From Streptomyces populi (GTDB lineage: Bacteria; Actinomycetota; Actinomycetes; Streptomycetales; Streptomycetaceae), in the NCBI RefSeq assembly GCF_002911015.1, contig NZ_KZ626899.1, forward strand, positions 1 to 50,122: DNA of 50,122 nucleotides. The letters are read 5' to 3'. The position numbers and the translations under genes were made by a program. Below the pieces are notes generated by a model. The model saw nothing but the letters and a program-made list of their open reading frames with translations. It was not told where the DNA came from and ran no database searches. The stretch's first letter is position 1, and every line of letters starts with the position of its first letter. Below are positions 16,370 through 24,361 of the stretch, piece after piece.

Positions 16370-16412
16370 CCTCTTATCGAGCTACCTCGAAACGAGGTAG
16401 CTCGATAAGAGG
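16370..16412. promoter_or_regulatory. 43-bp perfect palindrome, probable PadR operator
   Basis: Two 20-nt arms (16370-16389 and 16393-16412) are exact inverse complements around AAA; core half-site CTCTTATCGAGCTACCTCG. It ends 7 bp before the MATE start codon and overlaps its GGGAG ribosome site, while lying about 78 bp from the PadR start. Binding would block MATE expression and possibly autoregulate padR. As RNA it could also form a hairpin hiding the ribosome site. Confidence 0.85.
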
Positions 16413-16419
16413 GAGTCCT

Positions 16420-17748
16420 GTGAACGCCCACCGCAAGCAGCTCATGGCGCTCGCCCGTCCCGTCTACCTCTCGCTGCTCGCCTCCGTCGCCGCCGGAATC
16501 ATCAACACCGTCTGGGTCTCCCGGCTCGGCCGGGACGCCGTGGCCGCCGTCGCCGTCGCGACGAACACCGAGAACGTGCTGCTGGGCGTCGCCCTGGTCT
16601 TCGCCTCCGGCACCACCGTCCTGGTCGCGCACGCCCGGGGCGCCCGGGATCCGGGCGCGGTCCGGGCGGCCGTGCGCGGGGGCTGGGCGCTGTGCGCGGC
16701 GGTCACCCCGGTGGTCGCCCTCGGCGGCTTCCTGCTGCGCGAGCCGCTGGCCCGGCTCGTGCTCGGCGGCGACGGACGAGCCCTGGCCCTGGCCGTCCAG
16801 TACTTCGCGATCTCCCTGCCCGGCATCGCCGTCTTCTTCGCGCAGAACCTCGTCGACGGCATCCTCAAGGGGACCGGCGACACCCGGACCCCGATGCGCC
16901 TCGCCCTGCTGGCCAACGGCCTGATCCTCGGCCTCGACCCGTTCCTGATCCACGCGTACGGCGTCCCCGGCGCCGCCCTGTCGACCGTGCTGTGCCGCTC
17001 GGTGGCCCTCGTCGCGGGCCTGCGCGCCCTGCGCCGCGACCCCCTGCTGTCACAGGCGGCCGGCGCGGCGCCCGCCGAGGGAACCGGCGCGGCCCTGCGC
17101 CGCACCCTCGCCACCGGTCTGCCCATGTCCGCCGACTTCACCGTGCGCCAGGGCGGCTCGCTGGTCCTGGTCGCGATCGTGGCCCGGCTCGGGACGACGG
17201 TCGTGGCCGCCTACGCGATCGCCTACAAGGTCATGTACATCGCCACCATGGCGTTCTACTCGGTCCGGCAGGCCGCCTCGATCCACACCGCGCACAGCAG
17301 TGGCGCGGGCCGTGACGAGCGGGGTGCCATCGGACGGCAGGCCGTCCTCGTCTCGGGGACCGTCGGCCTGCTCGCCGCGGCGCTGCTCGGAGCCCTGGCT
17401 CCCTGGATCATGCGGGCCTTCGGCGCCGGTCCCGCGGTCGCCCACGAGGGCGTGCTGTTCCTGCGCTGCGTCGGTCCCTACCTGCTCCTGATGGCCTGCT
17501 TCATCGCCCTGGGAGGGGTCTTCGAGGGCAGCGGGGGAGCACCGGTGCTGCTGCGGGTGACGCTGGCCGGCACGGCGGTCCAGCTGCCGCTCGCCCTGGC
17601 CCTGTCCGCACTGGGGCCCGCGGGCATCTGCCTGGCCCTCGCGCTGTCCATGACGGTGCAGTGCGCGGCCCTGTGGCTGTGGGCCCGGCGGACGGTGCGG
17701 TCCGGGCGTCAGGAGGACGCCAGGGTCTCCCTGGTGGGGGCCGCCTGA
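16420..17748 (+). CDS. MATE-family multidrug/metabolite exporter
   Basis: 442 residues with about 12 membrane helices in two repeats; the first begins MALARPVYLSLLASVAAGIINTVWVSRLG and the second near the middle (LPMSADFTVRQGGSLVLVAIVARLG). It exports drugs or metabolites using an Na+ or H+ gradient. The GTG at 16420 is chosen because GGGAG lies 4 nt upstream; starts further up would run through the palindrome. The 3' end overlaps the convergent GT87 gene by 40 bp. The substrate is unknown. Confidence 0.9.
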   Translation: MNAHRKQLMALARPVYLSLLASVAAGIINTVWVSRLGRDAVAAVAVATNTENVLLGVALVFASGTTVLVAHARGARDPGAVRAAVRGGWALCAAVTPVVALGGFLLREPLARLVLGGDGRALALAVQYFAISLPGIAVFFAQNLVDGILKGTGDTRTPMRLALLANGLILGLDPFLIHAYGVPGAALSTVLCRSVALVAGLRALRRDPLLSQAAGAAPAEGTGAALRRTLATGLPMSADFTVRQGGSLVLVAIVARLGTTVVAAYAIAYKVMYIATMAFYSVRQAASIHTAHSSGAGRDERGAIGRQAVLVSGTVGLLAAALLGALAPWIMRAFGAGPAVAHEGVLFLRCVGPYLLLMACFIALGGVFEGSGGAPVLLRVTLAGTAVQLPLALALSALGPAGICLALALSMTVQCAALWLWARRTVRSGRQEDARVSLVGAA

Positions 17749-18950
17749 GCGGGGAGCTCCGGCTCCGGCCGGGAGACCGTGCTCCGCCACAGCTCCCGGG
17801 CGGCCAGCACCGAGGCGACCACCAGCAGGCCGTTGCGCAGGAACAGCAGGGTGATGCCCAGCCACGTGCTGTTCACGACGTCCCCGAACCAGGTCGGGAA
17901 CTCCAGCACCGTCACGAAGCACGCGACCAGCACGAGGACGGCGGGCACCGGCATCCGGCTCGCGCGGAAACACAGGCAGACCGCGGCGATCCCGACCAGC
18001 CACACCAGGTACTGCGGGCTGATGACCCGGCTGGTGGTGATGAACATCAGGACGGCGACGAACGCGGCGTCGGCGAGCGTGTGCGGCAGGAACCGCTTGA
18101 CGCGCAGCCGCCACAGCAGCAGCCAGCCGAAGGCGAGCGCGGTCAGCACCAGGGCCGCCGTGCTCACCTCGTCGACGTAGTGGCCGACGAACTCCACCGA
18201 GCCGTAGTTGAGCAGCACCCGCCCGTTCCAGCCGTGGTGCCGGGCCACGTGGAAGACCAGGGCACCGAGCGACTCCACCTCGGTGCCGCGGTCGCGCTGG
18301 AAGGCCAGGAAGGCGAACGCGCCCGGCATCGTCGCCCAGAACAGCGCCGCGATCCCGGTCGCCGTCGCCGCCGCCCAGGCCCAGGCCCGGCGGCGCACGG
18401 CGGCGAGCAGCAGCAGCACCGGCCACACCTTCACCATCGCGCCGATGCCCGTGAGCGCCCCCATCACCCGGGGCCGGCCGGCCCCGGCGAGCAGAGCGGC
18501 GACCGCGACGGCCGTCACCATCAGGTCGTAGCGGGCGTACACGGTCGGACCGAGCAGCGGCACCCCGATCATCCACACCCAGGCGCCGCGCAGGGTCCTG
18601 CCGGGGCGCGAGCCCGCGTACAGGAGCAGTCCGAAGACCACCAGGTCGGCGACGAAGGCCAGCACGAAGAAGGCGTGCGGGTAGTCGAGGAAGGGCAGCA
18701 GGCCGGGGGAGAGGATCGCCAGGGCGGCGCCCGGCGGGTACTGCCAGGTGACGTCGTGCAGGGGGAAGAAGCCCCGGCTCAGGACCTCGTACCAGCCGTG
18801 GTAGATCACCGAGACGTCGCTGGTGACGTCCGGTCCCGGGAAGACGTACACCTTGGCCACGAAGAGCAGCAGCCCCAGCCTGGTCAGACCCCACGTCCCC
18901 AGCAGTACGGCCACGCCGAACGGGAACCTCGTGTTCCGTGCCCCCGTCAT
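17709..18950 (-). CDS. GT87-type membrane mannosyltransferase
   Basis: 413 residues with about 10 membrane segments. The conserved aspartate of GT-C/GT87 enzymes is probably in PGPDVTSDVSVIYHGWYEVLSRG, and the block TWQYPPGAALAILSP is typical. Such enzymes move mannose from polyprenyl-phosphate-mannose onto lipid-linked glycans on the outer face of the membrane (PimE, Rv2181). It is divergent from pimB', whose mycobacterial equivalent also lies near a GT87 gene, supporting a role in phosphatidylinositol mannoside or lipomannan elongation. The ATG at 18950 follows AGGTGAG closely; the GTG at 18956 is possible. Confidence 0.8.
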   Translation of the reverse strand: MTGARNTRFPFGVAVLLGTWGLTRLGLLLFVAKVYVFPGPDVTSDVSVIYHGWYEVLSRGFFPLHDVTWQYPPGAALAILSPGLLPFLDYPHAFFVLAFVADLVVFGLLLYAGSRPGRTLRGAWVWMIGVPLLGPTVYARYDLMVTAVAVAALLAGAGRPRVMGALTGIGAMVKVWPVLLLLAAVRRRAWAWAAATATGIAALFWATMPGAFAFLAFQRDRGTEVESLGALVFHVARHHGWNGRVLLNYGSVEFVGHYVDEVSTAALVLTALAFGWLLLWRLRVKRFLPHTLADAAFVAVLMFITTSRVISPQYLVWLVGIAAVCLCFRASRMPVPAVLVLVACFVTVLEFPTWFGDVVNSTWLGITLLFLRNGLLVVASVLAARELWRSTVSRPEPELPAQAAPTRETLASS

Positions 18951-19091
18951 GCTCACCTGGCCCCATCGTCCGGAATCGTGTGCCACGCCGCCGCGCTCTT
19001 CGCGGAACCAGGGTGACGCACCGGTCTGTGTGCGAGCCGTCCAGCGCGGCCTGGCGGAGCTGTGAGTATAGGTTCGATATCGTCGAACACG

Positions 19092-20234
19092 ATGCACAAG
19101 ACCCTGATCGTGACGAACGACTTCCCGCCCCGCCCCGGCGGTATCCAGGCCTTTCTGCACAACATGGCACTGCGCCTGGACCCCGAGCGGCTCGTCGTCT
19201 ACGCCTCGACCTGGAAGCGCGGCCGCGAGGGCGCCGAGGCGACCGCCGCGTTCGACGCCGAGCAGCCCTTCACCGTCGTACGGGACCGCACGACCATGCT
19301 GCTCCCGACACCGGGTGCCACCCGGCGGGCGGTCGGCCTGCTGCGGGAACACGGCTGTACGTCCGTGTGGTTCGGCGCGGCGGCACCGCTCGGGCTGATG
19401 GCGCCGGCCCTGCGCAGAGCGGGCGCGACCCGCCTCGTCGCGACCACGCACGGCCACGAGGCCGGCTGGGCCCAGCTGCCCGCCGCGCGCACCCTGCTGC
19501 GCCGGATCGGCGAGTCCACCGACACCATCACCTACCTCGGCGAGTACACGCGCTCGCGGATCGCCTCCGCGCTGACCCCGGAGGCGGCGGCGCGCATGGT
19601 GCAGCTGCCGCCCGGTGTCGACGAGCGGACCTTCCGTCCCGGCTCGGGCGGGGACGAGGTCCGGGCCCGGCTCGGCCTCACCGACCGGCCCGTCGTCGTC
19701 TGCGTCTCCCGCCTGGTCCCGCGCAAGGGCCAGGACACCCTCGTGCTCGCGATGCCGCGGATCCTGGCCAAGGAGCCGGACGCGGTCCTGCTGATCGTCG
19801 GCGGCGGGCCCTACGAGAAGGACCTGCGCACGCTGGCCGCGGAAACCGGGGTGGCCGGCTCGGTCCGGTTCACCGGGGCGGTGCCCTGGTCGGAACTGCC
19901 CGCGCACTACGGGGCCGGGGACGTCTTCGCGATGCCGTGCCGGACCCGCAGGGGCGGCCTCGACGTCGAGGGGCTCGGCATCGTCTACCTGGAGGCCTCG
20001 GCGACGGGCCTTCCGGTGGTGGCCGGCGACTCGGGGGGCGCGCCCGACGCCGTGCTCGACGGCGAGACGGGCTGGGTCGTCCGCGGCGGCTCCCCGGAGG
20101 AGGCCGCCGACCGCATCGTCACCCTGCTCGGCGACCCCGAACTGCGCCGCCGCATGGGCGAGCGCGGCCGTGCCTGGGTCGAGGAGAAATGGCGCTGGGA
20201 CCTCCTGGCCGAGCAACTCCGAGCCCTGCTCTGA
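19092..20234 (+). CDS. pimB: GT4 phosphatidylinositol-monomannoside mannosyltransferase (PimB')
   Basis: 380 residues, GT-B fold. The N-terminal MHKTLIVTNDFPPRPGGIQ is the signature of PimB', which adds the second mannose to Ac1PIM1 from GDP-mannose at the inner membrane face. The C-terminal donor site includes VSRLVPRKGQDTL and the EX7E-type motif in EGLGIVYLEASATGLPVVAGDSGG. The ATG at 19092 gives this start; no clear ribosome site precedes it, and a GTG at 19062 is possible. TAGGTT (19069-19074) could be a -10 giving a very short leader. Confidence 0.85.
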   Translation: MHKTLIVTNDFPPRPGGIQAFLHNMALRLDPERLVVYASTWKRGREGAEATAAFDAEQPFTVVRDRTTMLLPTPGATRRAVGLLREHGCTSVWFGAAAPLGLMAPALRRAGATRLVATTHGHEAGWAQLPAARTLLRRIGESTDTITYLGEYTRSRIASALTPEAAARMVQLPPGVDERTFRPGSGGDEVRARLGLTDRPVVVCVSRLVPRKGQDTLVLAMPRILAKEPDAVLLIVGGGPYEKDLRTLAAETGVAGSVRFTGAVPWSELPAHYGAGDVFAMPCRTRRGGLDVEGLGIVYLEASATGLPVVAGDSGGAPDAVLDGETGWVVRGGSPEEAADRIVTLLGDPELRRRMGERGRAWVEEKWRWDLLAEQLRALL

Positions 20235-20286
20235 CCCCACCGGGTGCCACACCTGCCCGTCGGCGCCTCGGGCTGCCCTGGGCCGT

Positions 20287-20372
20287 TCGCGCAGTTCCCC
20301 GCGCCCCTGGACGGCCGCCCTGACGGGCGCCCGCCAGGGCCGCGCCCGTCAGGGGCGCGGGGAACTGCGCGA
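20287..20372. repeat. Long inverted repeat of Streptomyces dispersed type, likely terminator
   Basis: Outer arms of 23 bp (20287-20309 and 20350-20372) built on CGCAGTTCCCCGCGCCCC are exact inverse complements. An alternative 13-bp stem (20318-20330 with 20342-20354) uses the same right arm. This GC-rich word is found in many intergenic regions of Streptomyces chromosomes, to my knowledge. It lies between the convergent pimB and acyl-CoA synthetase genes. Confidence 0.8.
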
Positions 20373-20473
20373 GCAACCACGACGAGCCGCCCGCCCGGGA
20401 CGGCGACTCCCTCCACGGCGGAAGCCGGAACCCCCCACCCGGCGAACGAGGCAAACGGCCCCCAGGGACGGAA

Positions 20474-20510
20474 ACGGCTCGGCCCCCTCCACCGGAGGGG
20501 GCCGAGCCGT
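20474..20510. terminator. Bidirectional terminator between pimB and fadD
   Basis: A 17-bp perfect stem (20474-20490 with 20494-20510; core GGCTCGGCCCCCTCC) with a 3-nt loop. On the minus strand it is followed by TTTCC and on the plus strand by GTTGTT, so it can end both converging transcripts. Confidence 0.88.
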
Positions 20511-20548
20511 GTTGTTCCCGGCCGGGGCAGGACCCGGTCGCTCGGGCG

Positions 20549-22345
20549 TCAGCCCCGATAAAGTGCCTCGATCTCGTTCGCGTAGTCCTTCGCCACCACG
20601 TTGCGCTTCAGCTTCAGGGACGGCGTGAGGTGCCCCGACTCCTCGGTGAACTGGTGGGCGAGGATGCGGAACTTGCGGACCGACTCGGCCTTGGACACCG
20701 CCGCGTTGCCGTCGTCGATCGCGTCCTGGATGGCCGCCGTCAGGTCCGCGTCCTCGCGCAGCGACTCCGCGGTCGAACCGGCCGGCTTCCCGTGCTCCGC
20801 GGCCCACCGGCCCAGGAACTCCTCGTCGACCGTGACCAGCGCGCCGACGAACGGACGCCCGTCGCCGACCACCATGCACTCCGCGACCAACGCGTGCGCG
20901 CGGATGCGGTCCTCTATGACGGCCGGGGCGACGTTCTTGCCGCCCGCGGTGACGATGATCTCCTTCTTGCGGCCGGTGATGCGGAGGTAGCCGTCCTCGT
21001 CGAGGGTCCCGATGTCACCGGTGTGGAACCAGCCGTCCGCCAGCGCCTCCGCGGTCGCGCCCGGGTTGTTCCAGTACTCCTTGAACAGGTGCTCGCCGTG
21101 CAGCAGCACCTCGCCGTCGTCGGCGATGCGGATCACGGAGCCCGGCAGCGGCTGGCCGACCGTGCCGATCTTCGTGCGGTCCCACGGGTTGAAGGCCGTG
21201 GCCGCGCAGGACTCGGTGAGGCCGTAGCCCTCCAGGACCGTGAAGCCGATGCCGCGGAAGAAGTGGCCGAGCCGCTCGCCCAGCGGGGCGCCGCCCGAGA
21301 TCGCGTACTCGCCGCGACCGCCGAGCACCGCGCGCAGCTTGCTGTAGACGAGCTTGTCGAAGGTCTTGTACTTGATCTTCAGACCGAACGACGGCCCCGA
21401 GGGGGTGTCCAGCGCGCGGCTGTAGGCGATCGCCGTGTCCGCCGCCTTGTCGAAGATCTTGCCCTTGCCGTCCGCCTGGGCCTTGGCGCGCGCCGAGTTG
21501 TAGACCTTCTCGAAGACGCGCGGCACGCCGAGGATCAGCGTCGGCCGGAACGCGGCCAGCTCGTCGGTGAGGTTCTTGATGTCCGGGACGCAGCCCAGCT
21601 TGATCGGCGCGATCATCGGCGCGATCTGCACGAGCCGCCCGAAGACGTGCGCGAGCGGGAGGAAGAGCAGCACCGAGCACTCACCGGTGCGGAACAGCGG
21701 ACGCAGCCGCTCCACGATGTTGCCGCACTCGGCGAAGAAGCTGCGGTGGGTGAGCACACAGCCCTTGGGACGGCCGGTCGTGCCGCTCGTGTAGACGATG
21801 GTCGCCGGGTCGTCGGCCTTGGCGAGCGAGCTGCGCTCCTCGACGGTGGCGTCGCTGACGTCCGCGCCCAGGCGCCCCAGCTCCTCGACACCGCCGGCCT
21901 CGATCTGCCAGACGTTCTCGAGGGCGGGCAGCCGGTCGCGCACCGACTCCACGGAGGCCGCGTGCGCGGGGAGCTCCACGATGCAGGCCCGCGCGCCCGA
22001 GTCGCCGAGGATCCACTGCACCTGCTCGGGGGAGCTGGTCTCGTACACCGGCACGGTGACGGCGCCGGCGCTCCAGATCGCGAAGTCGAGCAGCGTCCAC
22101 TCGTAGCGGGTGCGGGACATCAGGGCCACCCGGTCGCCGGGCCGCACGCCCGAGGCGATCAGACCCTTGGCCGCGGCCCGCACCTCGGCGAGGAACGTGG
22201 TGGCGCTGACGTCCGTCCAGGTACCGCCCACCTTGCGGGCGATCACGGCTACGTCGGGATGCTGCGCGGCGTTTCGGCGGACGATGTCGGTGAGATTTCC
22301 GTCCGCAGGGACCTCGTACAAAGCCGGAAGGCTGAACTCGCGCAA
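20549..22345 (-). CDS. fadD: Long-chain fatty acid-CoA ligase (AMP-forming)
   Basis: A 598-residue acyl-activating enzyme. The ATP loop YTSGTTGRPKGCVLTHRSF, GYGLTES and the C-terminal hinge YLRITGRKKEIIVTAGGKNVAP are all intact. It activates fatty acids to acyl-CoA through acyl-AMP, for degradation or lipid remodelling; the length and insertions match the FadD15-like group that occupies the same position in mycobacteria. The start is TTG with GAGGAG about 8 nt upstream, an uncommon start choice. Transcription ends at the hairpin at 20474-20510. Confidence 0.92.
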   Translation of the reverse strand: MREFSLPALYEVPADGNLTDIVRRNAAQHPDVAVIARKVGGTWTDVSATTFLAEVRAAAKGLIASGVRPGDRVALMSRTRYEWTLLDFAIWSAGAVTVPVYETSSPEQVQWILGDSGARACIVELPAHAASVESVRDRLPALENVWQIEAGGVEELGRLGADVSDATVEERSSLAKADDPATIVYTSGTTGRPKGCVLTHRSFFAECGNIVERLRPLFRTGECSVLLFLPLAHVFGRLVQIAPMIAPIKLGCVPDIKNLTDELAAFRPTLILGVPRVFEKVYNSARAKAQADGKGKIFDKAADTAIAYSRALDTPSGPSFGLKIKYKTFDKLVYSKLRAVLGGRGEYAISGGAPLGERLGHFFRGIGFTVLEGYGLTESCAATAFNPWDRTKIGTVGQPLPGSVIRIADDGEVLLHGEHLFKEYWNNPGATAEALADGWFHTGDIGTLDEDGYLRITGRKKEIIVTAGGKNVAPAVIEDRIRAHALVAECMVVGDGRPFVGALVTVDEEFLGRWAAEHGKPAGSTAESLREDADLTAAIQDAIDDGNAAVSKAESVRKFRILAHQFTEESGHLTPSLKLKRNVVAKDYANEIEALYRG

Positions 22346-22641
22346 GACTGCTGCTCCTCATAGGGCGCCGACGCCACGACTCTGTGTGATGCGACGGTGC
22401 GGTCCAAGGCTCGGGCAGGTACTCAAGAGATCACTTGTTGAAATCCCGAGTACGACTGGACTGCCCGGACGTTACCCGCCGGTATGGCTTCTTCGACAGG
22501 GGGTCCCGGCGAGATGTTCCATGCGTCACACGTGGTGGCGTTCCTGCGCGCACAGTAGTCCACGGGCTTCCGGAGGTGCCAGTAACCGCAGGTCCGGCCC
22601 CCTCTGTTCACGTTTGCCGCACCGGCCTACGCTTGATCGTC
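22346..22641. other. Divergent intergenic region, no gene seen
   Basis: Carries the leaders of the divergent fadD and phosphoesterase genes. A TACGCT box at 22628-22633 lies 8 nt before the phosphoesterase ATG. A GTACTC ... GAGTAC pair about 23 bp apart near 22418-22455 is a weak dyad. Nothing else is supported. Confidence 0.45.
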
Positions 22642-23439
22642 ATGGCATCCACACCGGTCAACCGTCCGAGGACGCGCATCCATGTCGTCAGCGACGTACA
22701 CGGCAACGCCCGCGACCTGGCCCGGGCCGGCGACGGCGCCGACGCCCTGATCTGCCTCGGTGACCTGGTCCTCTTCCTCGACTACGCCGACCACGCGCGC
22801 GGCATCTTTCCGGACCTCTTCGGCGTGGAGAACGCCGACCGCATCGTCGAACTGCGCACCGCCCGCCGCTTCGAGGAGGCGCGCGCGTTCGGTGCCCGGC
22901 TGTGGGCGGGCATCGGCACCGACCGGGCCGCGGCGATCGAGAAGGCGGTGCGCAGGCAGTACGCCGAGATGTTCGCCGCGTTCCCGGAACCGACGTACGC
23001 GACCTACGGCAATGTCGACATGCCGACCCTGTGGCCGGAGTACGCCGGACCCGGCACCACCGTCCTCGACGGCGAGCGGGTCGAGATCGGCGGCCGCGTC
23101 TTCGGCTTCGTCGGCGGGGGGCTGCGGACACCGATGCGGACGCCGTACGAGATCAGCGACGAGGAGTACGCGGCCAAGATCGAGGCGGTCGGCGAGGTCG
23201 ACGTGCTGTGCACGCACATCCCGCCGGAGGTGCCGGAGCTGGTGTACGACACCGTGGCGCGCCGTTTCGAGCGGGGCTCCCTCGCGCTGCTGGACGCGAT
23301 CCGGCGCACACGTCCCCGTTACGCGCTCTTCGGCCACGTCCATCAGCCCCTCGTCCGCCGGATGCGCGTCGGGGCGACGGAATGCGTGAACGTGGGGCAC
23401 TTCGCGGGCTCGGGCCGCCCCTGGGTGCTGGAGTGGTGA
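22642..23439 (+). CDS. Calcineurin-like metallophosphoesterase
   Basis: 265 residues. The five metal-binding blocks are visible in order: SDVHGN (D18, H20), LGDLV (D41), YGNVD, CTHIPPE and GHVH. It hydrolyses phosphomono- or diesters with a dimetal centre; the substrate is not predictable. The ATG at 22642 is chosen because the fold begins directly after it and a TACGCT box lies 8 nt upstream, suggesting a leaderless mRNA. It sits just upstream of the SRPBCC gene in the same direction. Confidence 0.85.
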   Translation: MASTPVNRPRTRIHVVSDVHGNARDLARAGDGADALICLGDLVLFLDYADHARGIFPDLFGVENADRIVELRTARRFEEARAFGARLWAGIGTDRAAAIEKAVRRQYAEMFAAFPEPTYATYGNVDMPTLWPEYAGPGTTVLDGERVEIGGRVFGFVGGGLRTPMRTPYEISDEEYAAKIEAVGEVDVLCTHIPPEVPELVYDTVARRFERGSLALLDAIRRTRPRYALFGHVHQPLVRRMRVGATECVNVGHFAGSGRPWVLEW

Positions 23440-23563
23440 CACGGTGACGGCGCGGAAGGCCAGGTGGGGTGACAGCGTCCGCGGCCGTGCGCGGTAGCCT
23501 TCACGCTGCACACACGTGCGTACCACCCTCCTTCACCGGACCGCATCTCGAGGAGCCACCGCG

Positions 23564-24004
23564 ATGGCGGAACACACCAGTTCGAGCATCACGATCGAGG
23601 CGGCACCGGCTGACGTCATGGCGGTGATCGCCGACTTCGCCCGGTACCCGGACTGGACGGGTGAGGTGAAGGAGGCGGAGGTCCTCAAGTCGGACGAACT
23701 CGGCCGCGCCGAGCAGGTCCGTCTCGTCATGGACGCCGGTGCCATCAAGGACGACCAGACCCTCGGCTACACCTGGACCGGCGACCACGAGGTCTCCTGG
23801 ACCCTGGTCAAGTCCCAGATGCTCCGCTCCCTGGACGGCTCGTACCTCCTCAAGCCCGCGGGCGAGGGCGCCACCGAGGTCACCTACCGGCTGACCGTCG
23901 ACGTGAAGATCCCCATGCTCGGCATGATCAAGCGCAAGGCCGAGAAGGTCATCATCGACCGCGCCCTGGCCGGCCTGAAGAAGCGCGTCGAGGAAACGGC
24001 CTGA
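23564..24004 (+). CDS. SRPBCC (polyketide cyclase/START-like) lipid-binding protein
   Basis: 146 residues, single START-like fold (MAEHTSSSITIEAAPADVMAVIADFARYPDWTGEVKEAEV...). Such proteins bind a hydrophobic ligand in a deep cavity. It is the apparent counterpart of mycobacterial Rv2185c (TB16.3), which also lies next to fadD and an ArsA-like gene. CGAGGAG lies about 8 nt before the ATG, and TAGCCT at 23495-23500 is a possible -10. The ligand is unknown. Confidence 0.85.
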   Translation: MAEHTSSSITIEAAPADVMAVIADFARYPDWTGEVKEAEVLKSDELGRAEQVRLVMDAGAIKDDQTLGYTWTGDHEVSWTLVKSQMLRSLDGSYLLKPAGEGATEVTYRLTVDVKIPMLGMIKRKAEKVIIDRALAGLKKRVEETA

Positions 24005-24361
24005 CCACAGGGCTTTTCGCCCCCTCCGCCCCTACCCGACCCCAAGGTCCCGGCTTCTCCCCCAGCCTTCGGCCGGGAGGGACCCCCAGACCAGGGGCGA
24101 CCCCCATCGCCGCCGGGACTCTGCTCCTCGAACACCGGAGGGGCCGGATTTTCCCGGCCGGGGCTGGATCTCGCACGAGCCACCACGCACCCGCAGTCGG
24201 GATCCGGCGTGAGGGGCCGTGCCGGTACATCGATGCCCGTCGCCACCGACGCTCACGCCTCACCCGACGGCGACGGGCTGATGCACCGGCACGGCCCCGA
24301 CCCCCCACCGAACCGGAACCCGAGAACCGCAGAGGTCATCGCCCCGGTAGCGTTCACCCCC
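24005..24361. other. Intergenic region with dispersed repeat, no gene seen
   Basis: Holds copy A of the 66-bp dispersed repeat (24041-24106), then a weak hairpin GGCCGG-N6-CCGGCC around 24142-24159, and a TAGCGT box at 24348-24353 just upstream of the next gene. I see no coding region of normal character. Confidence 0.6.
24041..24106. repeat. 66-bp dispersed repeat, copy A
   Basis: Matches 28774-28839 at 62 of 66 positions in the same orientation. Core: CCCCCAGCCTTCGGCCGGGA. This copy is intergenic; the other lies inside a gene. Elements of this type recur in Streptomyces genomes. Confidence 0.85.

Noticed and set aside
22418..22455. GTACTC ... GAGTAC as a MacR box
   Set aside because: The half-sites are in the opposite order to the reported TGAGTAC-N2-GTACTCA and are 23 bp apart.
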